A stretch of DNA of 64,000 bases from PALSA-1336 sp038203095 (GCA_038203095.1 JBBREH010000002.1:1-64000); one strand, 5' to 3'; shown: positions 50,535 to 58,782, counted from the first letter of the stretch. Made by a program: numbers and translations. Notes: generated by a model not told the origin, from the sequence alone.

Positions 50535-50849
50535 CTAAGGCAGGCTACTGAAGCCTGTGAACCCCAAGATGTCCGGTCGTAAGACCGGTGCGGTCGCCTG
50601 CCCTACTGGGACAGGCAATACATCTGAGATTGCTGGTGGCGCTGGATCCCCGGCCAAGTCGCCGGGGAGGACAAGGTTTTTGGCCCAGTCTAAGGGCAAC
50701 GGCCCCTCGGGCGGGCCCCTCCTAATTTTTGCCTCCGCTAGATCGGCGGCTGTTTTTTCTGTGAGGGTCACCAGCTGGCAACCTGCTGATTCCAGCGGCT
50801 TGCGCTGGTCCCAAGGACGCACAACCGTCCTTTCTTTTCTATTGGACAT
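50535..50849 (-). CDS. Small hypothetical protein with strong Shine-Dalgarno
   Basis: 104 residues from the ATG at 50849, preceded by AGGAGGTAAA, one of the best ribosome sites in the window. The sequence is Pro/Leu/Asp-rich with RPWDQRKPLESAGCQLVTLT and a Pro-rich C-terminus (GDPAPPAISDVLPVPVG). G+C is clearly higher than in neighbouring genes. No family recognised. The opposite-strand frame at 50557-50880 is taken to be its shadow. Recent acquisition is possible. Confidence 0.6.
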   Translation of the reverse strand: MSNRKERTVVRPWDQRKPLESAGCQLVTLTEKTAADLAEAKIRRGPPEGPLPLDWAKNLVLPGDLAGDPAPPAISDVLPVPVGQATAPVLRPDILGFTGFSSLP

Positions 50850-50869
50850 TTTACCTCCTGCAGGCTTAG

Positions 50870-51100
50870 ATTTGGAATAAATAGTAACATACATTGAATA
50901 AAAAAGAAATAGCAAAAGCCTCTTTTTTTTTATGCCAAAATTCCCTATAATACAACTACAAATGGGAACAGTAACATACCACAAATGACTACGAATCCTT
51001 TTTTGCGGAGTTGGGTGGTGGAATAATAAATTTGTAGTCATTTGTAGTCATTTGTAGTGTGTTAATAAATTTTGTAATTTTTTGTAGTGTAGTATTCGTA
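50870..51100. repeat. ATTTGTAGTC-type repeat upstream of the ABC exporter
   Basis: Tandem TTTGTAGTCATTTGTAGTCATTTGTAGTG at about 51030-51058 is followed by TTTGTAGTGTAGTATTCGTAG. An inverted CACAAATGACTACGAATCC lies at about 50980. Related units occur near 63020-63050 and inside fmt. The divergent promoters of the flanking genes should lie here. Confidence 0.6.
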
Positions 51101-51102
51101 GT

Positions 51103-52854
51103 ATGGAAAGCTTAACCCTAAAAACCCTCAAAATCTACTGGCAACATAGCGCTAAATATAAGGGCTATGTTTTTGGCATTGTGGGACTGTTATTTTTGCA
51201 CATATTGGGTGAAACATCGGGGCCATTTTTGTATAAGCAGTTTATAAATAATTTGGCGGCTTATGACTTTAGCCGTTACAATAAACTAATTGGCATTTTA
51301 ATTTTAATTTTATTGGCGCGCAGTTTACGCACTTACGCTTTTAGAGCCAAAGACTTTGTCACCAACTTTTTTGAGCCACGCGTAATGGCCGACTTAAGCA
51401 ACACCTGCTTTAACTATATGCATCAAAACGGTTACTCGTTTTTTTCCGGCAGCTTTGTGGGCAGTTTGGTCAACAAAGTCAAAAAAATGGAACGTGGCTT
51501 TGAAATGGTCACAGATAGAATTGTAGATGACTTTTTGCGTAGCTTTCTTTCCATTGCTTTTGCCGTCAGCATTTTGTCCTTTACCCACTGGACGCTGTCT
51601 TTAGCCCTACTTATTTGGTGCGTAGTGTATATGGTTATTATTTACTATTTTTCCCTGTACAAATTAAAATACGATTTAAAAAAATCTGAACTCGATACCA
51701 AAATTGTCGCCCAGCTGGCCGACACAATTACCAACAACACCAACATCAAACTTTTTGCCGGCCTTACCAAAGAACAGAAAGTTTTTGAGGGAATTACCGA
51801 GGATCATTTTGCCATTAGAAGATTCTCCTGGAACCTGATGACGTATTTAGAATTGATTCAAGCTACTTTAATGTTGGCAATGGAAGGGTTAATGATGTAT
51901 TTGGCCTTGCAATACTGGAAAGCCGGGCGCTTGAGCATTGGCGACTTTACGCTTATTCAGCTATATATGATAAATATTTTCGACAAGCTTTGGGGTATGG
52001 GCAAACAGGTCCGCTCCTTTTACGAAGCACTGGCCGATGCAAATGAAATGACGGAAATATTACTTACGCCGCACGAAGTAAACGACTCGCCAAACGCTAA
52101 GGCGCTAAAAGTAAGTGGCGGAAAAATAGAATTTAAAGCTGTAAATTTTGACTACCACACTAAAGCCAGCGTGCTAAAAAACTTTAATTTATCTATTGAA
52201 CCCGGACAAAGAATGGCGCTAATCGGCCCCTCCGGTGGCGGAAAATCCACCATCATAAAATTGCTTTTACGCTTTCATGACATTCAGAATGGCGGAATAT
52301 TTATTGACGATCAAAACATTGCCCAAGTTACACAGGACTCTTTGCGCACGGCTTTAAGCCTGGTGCCACAAGATCCAATTTTATTTCACCGAACATTAAT
52401 GGAGAACATCCGTTATGGAAAACCCAAGGCTACCGATAATGAGGTGATTGCAGCCGCTAAAGCCGCGCACGCGCACGAATTTATTACGCGCTCTCAGCAT
52501 GGCTACAATACCTTTGTAGGGGAGCGGGGGATTAAGCTTAGCGGCGGAGAGCGTCAGCGCGTTGCCATTGCCAGAGCAATTCTAAAAAACGCGCCAATAT
52601 TAATTTTGGACGAAGCCACATCCAGCTTAGACAGTGAAAGTGAACAGTTAATCCAGCAAGCGCTCAAAAACCTAATGACAAATAAAACTGTCATAGTAAT
52701 TGCCCACCGCCTCTCCACAATTATGCAAATGGACCAAATAATTGTTCTGGAAAACGGGAAAATAGTAGAGGAAGGCAAGCATAAAGAACTTCTAAAAATG
52801 AAACAAGGCACCTACCAAAAATTGTGGCAAATTCAGGCCGGAGGTTTTGCGTAA
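51103..52854 (+). CDS. ABC exporter, fused permease and ATPase (ABCB/MsbA type)
   Basis: A half transporter of 583 residues. The first ~330 residues have six helices. The ATPase has Walker A GPSGGGKST, signature KLSGGERQRVAIARAI, Walker B PILILDEATSSLD, and the H-loop IVIAHRLSTI. It likely works as a homodimer exporting a lipid, peptide or drug. The neighbours give no substrate clue. Confidence 0.93.
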   Translation: MESLTLKTLKIYWQHSAKYKGYVFGIVGLLFLHILGETSGPFLYKQFINNLAAYDFSRYNKLIGILILILLARSLRTYAFRAKDFVTNFFEPRVMADLSNTCFNYMHQNGYSFFSGSFVGSLVNKVKKMERGFEMVTDRIVDDFLRSFLSIAFAVSILSFTHWTLSLALLIWCVVYMVIIYYFSLYKLKYDLKKSELDTKIVAQLADTITNNTNIKLFAGLTKEQKVFEGITEDHFAIRRFSWNLMTYLELIQATLMLAMEGLMMYLALQYWKAGRLSIGDFTLIQLYMINIFDKLWGMGKQVRSFYEALADANEMTEILLTPHEVNDSPNAKALKVSGGKIEFKAVNFDYHTKASVLKNFNLSIEPGQRMALIGPSGGGKSTIIKLLLRFHDIQNGGIFIDDQNIAQVTQDSLRTALSLVPQDPILFHRTLMENIRYGKPKATDNEVIAAAKAAHAHEFITRSQHGYNTFVGERGIKLSGGERQRVAIARAILKNAPILILDEATSSLDSESEQLIQQALKNLMTNKTVIVIAHRLSTIMQMDQIIVLENGKIVEEGKHKELLKMKQGTYQKLWQIQAGGFA

Positions 52855-52935
52855 AACCAAAAGTCTTGAGCCTGTCGAAAGGAAGGGAAATTCTCTCCAA
52901 TTGAAAGCAATCGAATTGATAATTATTATAAAATT

Positions 52936-53493
52936 ATGGGAGAACCAAGAGAAAACCAATTTGGCCTAATTGAAGGAAAACACAAAAGGCTGCACGATAT
53001 TCAAGTGGAGTTAATTCAACGTACTAATTCAGCTATTGAACATTTGAAAAGCGCCCAAAAAGTAATCGAAGCGTTTAAACTCGATGCCAAAAGCGAAAAA
53101 ATAATTTCCTTTGACAGAGGAGTCAAAAAAAATCAAAGAGAGTGGTTCAAATTTATAGAACATTCTTCTATAAATCAAGACCTGGTTTTGGCAGGCCAAG
53201 ATGCATTTGAGATTTACACAATCCTTTAAGGACCCAAATATTCGCAAAACTTTAGCGATACGGCCAACTTAATAATCCATGGTGAATTAGGCGAACTGGG
53301 TGTAAAAATTTAGGAAACAATATCTGACTTAACTGATTTTTCTCGTTATTTTCGGCCTGAGGTGCGAGCACGCCTTTTTGAGTCCCAAGAGATTGCCGTA
53401 AATATTTTTGTAAAGACAATTTATCGTTTGGAATCTTTAGTAGAACAAATTACAGACGCGCCGCCCGGTCCAAAAATACCAACACAAGAATAA
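52936..53493 (+). pseudogene. Helical hypothetical protein gene with two in-frame stops
   Basis: The ATG at 52936 opens a 97-codon frame of charged helical sequence (KHKRLHDIQVELIQRTNSAI). It stops at TAA 53227-53229. The same frame continues with coding-like sequence (GPKYSQNFSDTANLIIHGEL), stops at TAG 53311-53313, and continues again (SRYFRPEVRARLFESQEIA onward) to TAA 53491-53493, right before the next gene. The three parts total 186 codons with no frame change. Probably a gene decayed by nonsense mutations; suppression is a less likely reading. Confidence 0.6.
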
Positions 53494-53498
53494 AAGCT

Positions 53499-54218
53499 AT
53501 GAACTTGAAAAATATTTTAAAAGCTTTATCAATCCCGTTTACCATTCTAGCGCTTAGCTTAGGCTACCAGCTGCTTTGGAATTATTTGCGATGGCCCAAG
53601 GGCGATGATTTAATTGCGCTTATTATCGACTTTTTTAACCACTATGGCTTGTGGGTAGTTTTTATTTCCAGCATCCTGGAAAGCGCGCTTTTGGTGGGCA
53701 ATTTTTTTCCCGGTGGCGCTGTAATTTTTTTAAGTGTAATTGCGGCAGGCCACAATTTCCCAAGAATTTTGTTAACGGTGTCAATAGTATGCGTTGGTTT
53801 TTTTATTGGCTACGCCATAGACTATACATTAGGCAAATACGGTTGGCACAAGCTCCTGCTTAAATTTGGTCTAAACGAACAAATTGAAAAAGCCAAAGCC
53901 AAACTAATTAAGCACAGCTTTAACGCCATTTTCTTAAGCTACTGGGAAGTTAATTTGGCATCTATAACAGCAACCTCCGCCGGAATTTTAAAAATGGATA
54001 TAAAAAAGTTTTTCCGAGAGTCTACAATAGCGCTAATTTTGTGGAATATTTTTTGGACAATCTTGGTTGTTTCCTTAGGCAAAAAAGCATTGGACTTAAT
54101 TACCAATTTAATTTTCGTCATTCCGATAATTGTGGTTTGGATTTTGGTGATTTTAATAAGAATGCATATGCAGCATAAAAAACTTAAAAATTTGACAAAA
54201 ACTGCAAATAAGAGCTAG
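53499..54218 (+). CDS. DedA/SNARE-associated family membrane protein
   Basis: A 239-residue membrane protein with about six helices. Family features are ALLVGNFFPGGAVIFLS (re-entrant loop), FIGYAIDYTLGKYGW, and a conserved amphipathic region before ATSAGILKMDIKKFF. The Arg-Pro motif of classical DedA members is replaced by LSYWEVNLAS, so it is a divergent relative. DedA proteins include lipid-carrier flippases. It is the second DedA gene of the window and, unlike the one at 26605, intact. Confidence 0.78.
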   Translation: MNLKNILKALSIPFTILALSLGYQLLWNYLRWPKGDDLIALIIDFFNHYGLWVVFISSILESALLVGNFFPGGAVIFLSVIAAGHNFPRILLTVSIVCVGFFIGYAIDYTLGKYGWHKLLLKFGLNEQIEKAKAKLIKHSFNAIFLSYWEVNLASITATSAGILKMDIKKFFRESTIALILWNIFWTILVVSLGKKALDLITNLIFVIPIIVVWILVILIRMHMQHKKLKNLTKTANKS

Positions 54219-54269
54219 CTTATATCTAGCTGCGATGATTAAATTTATCTTAAATTAACATAAATTCCT

Positions 54270-54521
54270 ATGTCTGATATTACAATACAAGCTATTGCTA
54301 AAACTGTGGAAGAGGTTATTAAACAAGAACTTGATCCAATTAAGACCAGGTTGGGTAACATAGAAAAAACTCAAAGTGCCCACACTGCCTCACTCGAACA
54401 GCTAGTGACTTAAAAACAAAACCGGACGGACGACAAAGTTGTTACCGCTCACCGTTTTGACAGACTGGAAAAATGGGCAATAAAAGTTGGTGAAAAGATT
54501 GGTCCGAAACTGGAATTTTAA
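54270..54521 (+). pseudogene. Small coiled-coil protein gene with in-frame TAA
   Basis: 83 codons in one frame. After 47 residues (MSDITIQAIAKTVEEVIKQE, ending SLEQLVT) comes TAA at 54411-54413. The same frame continues with KQNRTDDKVVTAHRFDRLEK and WAIKVGEKIGPKLEF to a TAA at 54519-54521. The continuation has the heptad, charged look of the small coiled-coil proteins common in these genomes. Either a nonsense mutation or a recoded stop. Confidence 0.6.
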
Positions 54522-54548
54522 TTTTACATCTATATAAAACCGCTATTT

Positions 54549-54586
54549 AAAAAGGACTTCGTGCTTTGGCCGAAAGTCCTTTTTGA
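54549..54586 (+). terminator. Terminator before rarA
   Basis: AAAAAGGACTT and AAAGTCCTTTTT pair around a ~15-nt loop. The hairpin overlaps the rarA -35 region. Confidence 0.75.
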
Positions 54587-54610
54587 AAAATGTTCTTTTC
54601 CTGCTAAAAT
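54583..54610 (+). promoter_or_regulatory. Leaderless promoter of rarA
   Basis: TTGAAA at 54583-54588 and TAAAAT at 54605-54610 are 16 bases apart. The ATG at 54617 follows the -10 box by 6 bases, leaving no room for a Shine-Dalgarno. Confidence 0.65.
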
Positions 54611-54616
54611 TTCATT

Positions 54617-55894
54617 ATGGAACCACTAGCCAATAAAATCCGCCCAACATCGCTAAACGAATTTGTCGGGCAACAACATTTGGTGGGGGAAGGCAAACCT
54701 TTAAGACAGGCGATGGAAAATCGTCATCTTTTTTCTTTTATTTTATGGGGACCACCCGGGGTGGGCAAGACCACGCTGGCGCGGATTTACGCTAACGCCA
54801 TGGGCGCGGATTACTTTGAACTGTCCGCTGTGTCCGCGGGCAAAGACGATATTAGAAAAATAATTTCAAATGACGCCCTGCCGGCTGGCGAAGAAATACC
54901 AAAAAAGAAACCAAAAGTAATATCGGCATATAATTTACCAAATGCGCTTTCATTGGATAGATTTAAAGAGTCAATTAATAAGTTAAATTCGGACCAAGAC
55001 AAACAGCCGATAAATCGGCTAACTACAGACGGGGGCAAACCAAAAATTTTATTTTTAGACGAAATCCACCGTTTTAACAAAGCTCAGCAGGACTTTTTGC
55101 TTCCGTATGTGGAAACGGGAAAACTGACTCTCATCGGCGCCACCACAGAGAATCCGTCATTTGAAGTTATTTCCGCTTTGCTTTCGCGCTGCCGGGTATT
55201 TGTACTCAATGAATTAACAGCGGAAGAAATGCGCGCAGTAATCAGTCAAACTAAAATCGAGATGGCTGATGATGCAAAAGAGTGGCTAATTGCCATGGCC
55301 AATGGCGACGCGCGCGCGGCCATAACCATGCTGGAAAACACCTTAAGTTTGTACCGCCAAATTACGGTTGAAAATTTAAAAAACGCACTCCAATCCAAAC
55401 ACCTGCGCTACGATAAAAAGGGCGAGGAACATTACAATATTATTTCAGCTTTTATAAAATCGATGAGAGCTTCACAGCCCGACGCGGCGCTCTACTATTT
55501 AGCCAGAATGGTGGAAGCGGGGGAGGATCCAAAATTCATTGCCCGTAGGATGGTGGTGTTTGCCAGCGAAGATGTCGGCCTTGCCCAGCCAACCGCCTTG
55601 GTTGTTGCCAATGCCGTGTTTGAAGCCTGTCAAAAAATTGGCTACCCTGAATGCGCTATCAATCTTGCCCACGGTGCAGCATATCTCTCACAGTCTAAAA
55701 AAGACCGCTCCGTCTACAACGCCTTACGGTCTGCCCAGGCAGATGTAGAGGCGCTCGGCAATTTACCCACCCCTCTTAAACTGCGAAACGCACCCACCAA
55801 ATTAATGAAAAGTCTCGGCTATGGTGAGGGTTACGAAAAATATGATAATAATGATTATTTTCCCGAGGAGTTAAAAGGAAAAAAATATTTGTGA
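54617..55894 (+). CDS. rarA: Replication-associated recombination protein RarA (MgsA), AAA+ ATPase
   Basis: A clamp-loader-like ATPase acting at stalled forks. Walker A is WGPPGVGKTT, Walker B LFLDEIHRFNKAQQD, sensor 1 GATTENPSF, and the C-terminal MgsA domain has YYLARMVEAGEDPKFIARR and FASEDVGLAQPTAL. Between DIRKII and the Walker B strand the usual ~12 residues are replaced by about 60 (from NDALPAGEEIPKKK to RLTTDGGKPK), a Lys/Asn-rich insert of repeat-like DNA. Length 425. Confidence 0.94.
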   Translation: MEPLANKIRPTSLNEFVGQQHLVGEGKPLRQAMENRHLFSFILWGPPGVGKTTLARIYANAMGADYFELSAVSAGKDDIRKIISNDALPAGEEIPKKKPKVISAYNLPNALSLDRFKESINKLNSDQDKQPINRLTTDGGKPKILFLDEIHRFNKAQQDFLLPYVETGKLTLIGATTENPSFEVISALLSRCRVFVLNELTAEEMRAVISQTKIEMADDAKEWLIAMANGDARAAITMLENTLSLYRQITVENLKNALQSKHLRYDKKGEEHYNIISAFIKSMRASQPDAALYYLARMVEAGEDPKFIARRMVVFASEDVGLAQPTALVVANAVFEACQKIGYPECAINLAHGAAYLSQSKKDRSVYNALRSAQADVEALGNLPTPLKLRNAPTKLMKSLGYGEGYEKYDNNDYFPEELKGKKYL

Positions 55895-55899
55895 TATAA

Positions 55900-56061
55900 T
55901 AGACTTGTTGCTTAATAATTTTTCGCCCAAAATGTGTCCTTTCGCCAAAACCTTGTTAAAAATTTTTTCGCTTAACTTAGGTTAAACATCAAAATTTTTA
56001 GCTGCGGCCTTGTCAGAAATAACACATTTTAGATCAAAAAAGTTATTTAACAACAAGTCTA
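55900..56061. repeat. R1 foldback repeat, copy 5
   Basis: Ends are TAGACTTGTTG and CAACAAGTCTA, perfect 11-bp inverted repeats. The arms fold back through the whole element around TTAACTTAGGTTAA. Length 162 bp. It lies 6 bases after the rarA stop and ends 8 bases before the DUF475 start. Confidence 0.88.
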
Positions 56062-56069
56062 ATTTATTC

Positions 56070-56990
56070 ATGTCGTTTTTTCCTCTTATTCTTACAATAT
56101 TAGGCCTTGGTTTGTTTGAAACCGTGTCGTCTGTAGACAATGCGGTAATTAACGCCGAGGTTTTAGGCACTATGGGCCCCAAAGCCAGGCGCTGGTTTAC
56201 CGTTTGGGGCATGCTTTTTGCTGTCTTTGCCGTACGAGGACTTTTACCCTGGCTAATAGTTTGGCTAGCAACCCCCGGCCTTGGTCCCATAACCGCAATT
56301 ACCGCTTCATTTTCATCTAATCCTGAAGTATTAACTGCCGTAGAAAAAGCCGCGCCTTTTTTGCTAATGGCCGGTGGAGTATTTTTAATTTTTTTGTTTC
56401 TGCACTGGTTATTTTTGGAACCCAAAAATTTTGGCATAAGCGGTGAAAAATTTTTTTACCGTCAGGGCGTCTGGTTTTACGCCGTGGTATCATTGGCGCT
56501 TTCTGTAATAGTTTGGCAGTCTCTTAAAATAGATGCTTATTTAGCTTTTGCCGCTGTGGTTGGGTCAACAACATTTTTTATTACCCACGGATTTAAGGAA
56601 AATGCCGCTTCTCAGGAAAAAACTTTAATGCGTACGGGGTTATCTGACTTAAGCAAAGTTTTTTATTTAGAAGTGATTGATGCGACATTCTCCATAGACG
56701 GCGTACTAGGCGCCTTTGCTTTTACTCTTTCTGTTCCTCTAATTTTATTGGGCAATAGCTTGGGAGCACTGCTCGTTCGCCAGTTAACTATTAGCAATAT
56801 AGATACTATAAAAAAATATGCCTACTTAAAAAACGGCGCTATGTACTCTATTTTATTTCTAGGCTTAATTATGCTTGCGGACGGATTTGGACACCACATA
56901 CCTCAATGGCTATCGCCCGTGATTACCTTTACCATTATTAGCTATTTTTTTATTAAATCTAAAGCTCAATTAAAAAATGAGCCTGCTTGA
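56070..56990 (+). CDS. DUF475/TerC-like integral membrane protein
   Basis: A 306-residue protein with eight or nine helices. It has the acidic-in-membrane motifs of this superfamily, GLFETVSSVDNAVINAEVL near the start and EVIDATFSIDGVLGAFAFT near 205. TerC-related proteins are tied to metal ion handling at the membrane. The longer frame from 56010 reads into the R1 element and is rejected. The start at 56070 lies just outside the repeat, so its promoter must lie in or before R1. It overlaps queA by 14 bases. Confidence 0.82.
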   Translation: MSFFPLILTILGLGLFETVSSVDNAVINAEVLGTMGPKARRWFTVWGMLFAVFAVRGLLPWLIVWLATPGLGPITAITASFSSNPEVLTAVEKAAPFLLMAGGVFLIFLFLHWLFLEPKNFGISGEKFFYRQGVWFYAVVSLALSVIVWQSLKIDAYLAFAAVVGSTTFFITHGFKENAASQEKTLMRTGLSDLSKVFYLEVIDATFSIDGVLGAFAFTLSVPLILLGNSLGALLVRQLTISNIDTIKKYAYLKNGAMYSILFLGLIMLADGFGHHIPQWLSPVITFTIISYFFIKSKAQLKNEPA

Positions 56991-58023
56991 AAAGCTATTA
57001 AAATCATACAACTATAACTTCCCTGTGGAGCTAATTGCCCAGTCTCCCGCCCGCCCGCGCGACTCCGCGCGGCTTTTGACATACAAGATAGCTGGCAATA
57101 AAATAAGTTTCGACACTTTTGCCAACATTGGTAAATATCTACCAAAAAATTCAGTTTTGGTTTTTAACCAAACCAAAGTGGTGCCTGCTCGTTTGACGAT
57201 TATAAAACCCACTGGCGAGAAGGCGGAAATTTTGTACATTGACCACAATAAAAAATTCATTAAAGTCATCGCCAACAAAAAATTGTCGCTTAAAAGCACG
57301 TTCCCCCTTTTATGCGGCCGCATAAAAGGGGGAACGTTTAAAGTTGCAAAAAAGGAAGGTCAATTTTATTTCTTAAAGCCCAGCTTCCCGACATCCGAAA
57401 TTAAGAGCCTAATGGCCAAATACGGTAAAACCCCGTTACCGCCTTACATTAAACATTCACCGCTCACAGAGAACCAAAAACGCAAAGAGTACCAATCGGT
57501 ATTTGCCAAACAGGGATTGTCCGTTGCCGCGCCAACCGCGAGTTTACATTTTACAAAAAAGCTGATTAAAAACCTGCAAAAGCAGGGGATAGAGGTTAGG
57601 TTTATTACGCTCAATGTAAACTTAGGCACCTTTGCCCCTTTAAAAGAAGAAAATTTGGCAACCGGCTTGCTCCACAGCGAAAGCTACGAAATAGACAAAA
57701 AAACCTCGGGTGATTTAAACCGGGCAAAAAAACTCGGTCAGCCGATTATTGCCGTTGGCACAACAGTTATTCGTACTTTAGAATCTGCCGCAAGCAACCA
57801 TCAGCTAAAAAATCTTTCCGGCCAAACCCGCCTATTCATTCAACCAGGGTACAATTTTAAATTTATTGACGGTCTAATAACCAACTTCCACGTTCCAAAA
57901 TCCAGCCTTCTTATGCTTATTTCCGCACTTGTGGGTCGCAAAAAACTGCTTTCTCTTTATCAAAAAGCTATATCCAAAAAGTTCCGCCTCTTTTCTTTTG
58001 GCGACGGGATGGTTATAGTTTAG
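56977..58023 (+). CDS. queA: S-adenosylmethionine:tRNA ribosyltransferase-isomerase
   Basis: The penultimate enzyme of queuosine biosynthesis, forming epoxyqueuosine on tRNA from SAM. 348 residues with the family's FPVELIAQSPARPRDSARLL, FNQTKVVPARL, PLPPYIKH, SVAAPTASLHFT, VGTTVIRTLESAA and a C-terminal DGLITNFHVPKSSLLML. Near residue 110 a 40-bp perfect palindrome (57298-57337) is read in frame as part of STFPLLCGRIKGGTFK, in a variable loop. No other queuosine gene is in the window. Confidence 0.95.
   Translation: MSLLEKLLKSYNYNFPVELIAQSPARPRDSARLLTYKIAGNKISFDTFANIGKYLPKNSVLVFNQTKVVPARLTIIKPTGEKAEILYIDHNKKFIKVIANKKLSLKSTFPLLCGRIKGGTFKVAKKEGQFYFLKPSFPTSEIKSLMAKYGKTPLPPYIKHSPLTENQKRKEYQSVFAKQGLSVAAPTASLHFTKKLIKNLQKQGIEVRFITLNVNLGTFAPLKEENLATGLLHSESYEIDKKTSGDLNRAKKLGQPIIAVGTTVIRTLESAASNHQLKNLSGQTRLFIQPGYNFKFIDGLITNFHVPKSSLLMLISALVGRKKLLSLYQKAISKKFRLFSFGDGMVIV
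57298..57337. repeat. R5 40-bp perfect palindrome inside queA
   Basis: The two 20-bp halves are exact reverse complements centred on GGCC (within ATGCGGCCGCAT), starting and ending ACGT. The core resembles 184-217. It is entirely within the queA coding sequence and in frame. Confidence 0.9.
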
Positions 58024-58037
58024 AGAAGGAGGCCGAT

Positions 58038-58154
58038 ATGAAAAAACGGCTAAAAAAAATCGGCCAAGGCCTTTTAGACGCTGCGGTCTCCGCAGCGGCC
58101 ATTCTGGCCCTGTTTCCGATTTTTAAAATCACGCCCAAGAAAAAACTGCACTAG
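58038..58154 (+). CDS. 38-residue membrane peptide with strong Shine-Dalgarno
   Basis: AAGGAGGCCGAT precedes an ATG opening 38 codons: a basic N-terminus (MKKRLKKIGQG), a hydrophobic helix (LLDAAVSAAAILALFPIF) and a basic end (KITPKKKLH). It starts 14 bases after queA. It looks like a small single-pass membrane peptide. Function unknown; the Shine-Dalgarno and charge pattern argue that it is translated. Confidence 0.6.
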   Translation: MKKRLKKIGQGLLDAAVSAAAILALFPIFKITPKKKLH

Positions 58155-58447
58155 TGGCTTCAAGCTAGTTGGCAATTTCTTAGGCGCTAACTTTTCCCTG
58201 TGGATATGTCAGATTATTATCTAATTCTACAAACTCAATAAAAAATAAAATCTCTTATAAATAAGCCAATAATCATACTGATACAACAATTCCCATATTT
58301 TTTGCCAAATTAGCAACAATTAAGGCAAAAAACACTTGCTTTACTTGGGTTTTTTAGCTAAGATTTAAACGTTAACAAATAATCATACACCCCCACTCCA
58401 AGCCCTCCTTTTTAGATGGTGAGGAAATGGGGTAGGGAGACAAAAAA
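58155..58447. other. Gap upstream of the HU gene
   Basis: AT-rich, no gene seen. It contains the HU promoter at 58345-58373 and a CCCCACTCC / GGGGTAGGGAG inverted pair in the 5' leader. Confidence 0.5.
58340..58368 (+). promoter_or_regulatory. Promoter of the HU gene
   Basis: TTGCTT and TAAGAT near 58340 and 58363 are 17 bases apart, giving a leader of about 70-80 nt that contains the inverted CCCCACTCC/GGGGTAGGGAG pair. GGGAGACAAAA precedes the ATG as Shine-Dalgarno. Coordinates are accurate to a few bases. Confidence 0.6.
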
Positions 58448-58720
58448 ATGACAAAGTCAGAGACATTACAAGCCCTAGCTGATAAGCTGGGAAAGACTCG
58501 CAAAGAAGCAGGCGAAATTTTGGATGCAATTATTGAATTAGCCGTTGCCGAGACCAAAAAGAACGGTGAATTTACTTTCCCGGGCTTAGGCAAACTCCAA
58601 AAGAAGCACAGAGATGCCAGAATGGGCAGAAACCCGGCCACCGGCGCTTCCATTCAAATCCCGGCTAAGACAGTTTTGAAGTTCCGCGTTGCCAAACAGG
58701 CCAAAGACGCAATACTTTAA
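58448..58720 (+). CDS. HU-family DNA-binding protein
   Basis: A nucleoid-associated protein of 90 residues. It has the HU opening (MTKSETLQALADKLGKTRKE), FTFPGLGKLQKKHRDARMGR and the DNA-arm consensus RNPATGASIQIPAKTVLKFR. It is transcribed alone with a strong promoter and terminator, as suits an abundant protein. Confidence 0.96.
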   Translation: MTKSETLQALADKLGKTRKEAGEILDAIIELAVAETKKNGEFTFPGLGKLQKKHRDARMGRNPATGASIQIPAKTVLKFRVAKQAKDAIL

Positions 58721-58751
58721 GTTACAAGTAGAAAGTTTAAAGTAAAATGGT

Positions 58752-58782
58752 AAAACCATCTCGCATAATGCGAGGTGGTTTT
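58752..58782 (+). terminator. HU gene terminator
   Basis: AAAACCATCTCGCAT and ATGCGAGGTGGTTTT pair with one mismatch (G-T) around a tiny loop, followed by an AT-rich tail. Confidence 0.85.

Noticed and set aside
50557..50880. 107-codon plus-strand frame opposite the small minus-strand gene
   Set aside because: The minus-strand frame has the Shine-Dalgarno and terminator. The plus frame has neither and reads as its shadow.
56010..56069. Upstream in-frame start for the DUF475 protein
   Set aside because: The extra 20 residues are translated R1 repeat. A nearly identical peptide occurs antisense at the R1 copy near 59600.
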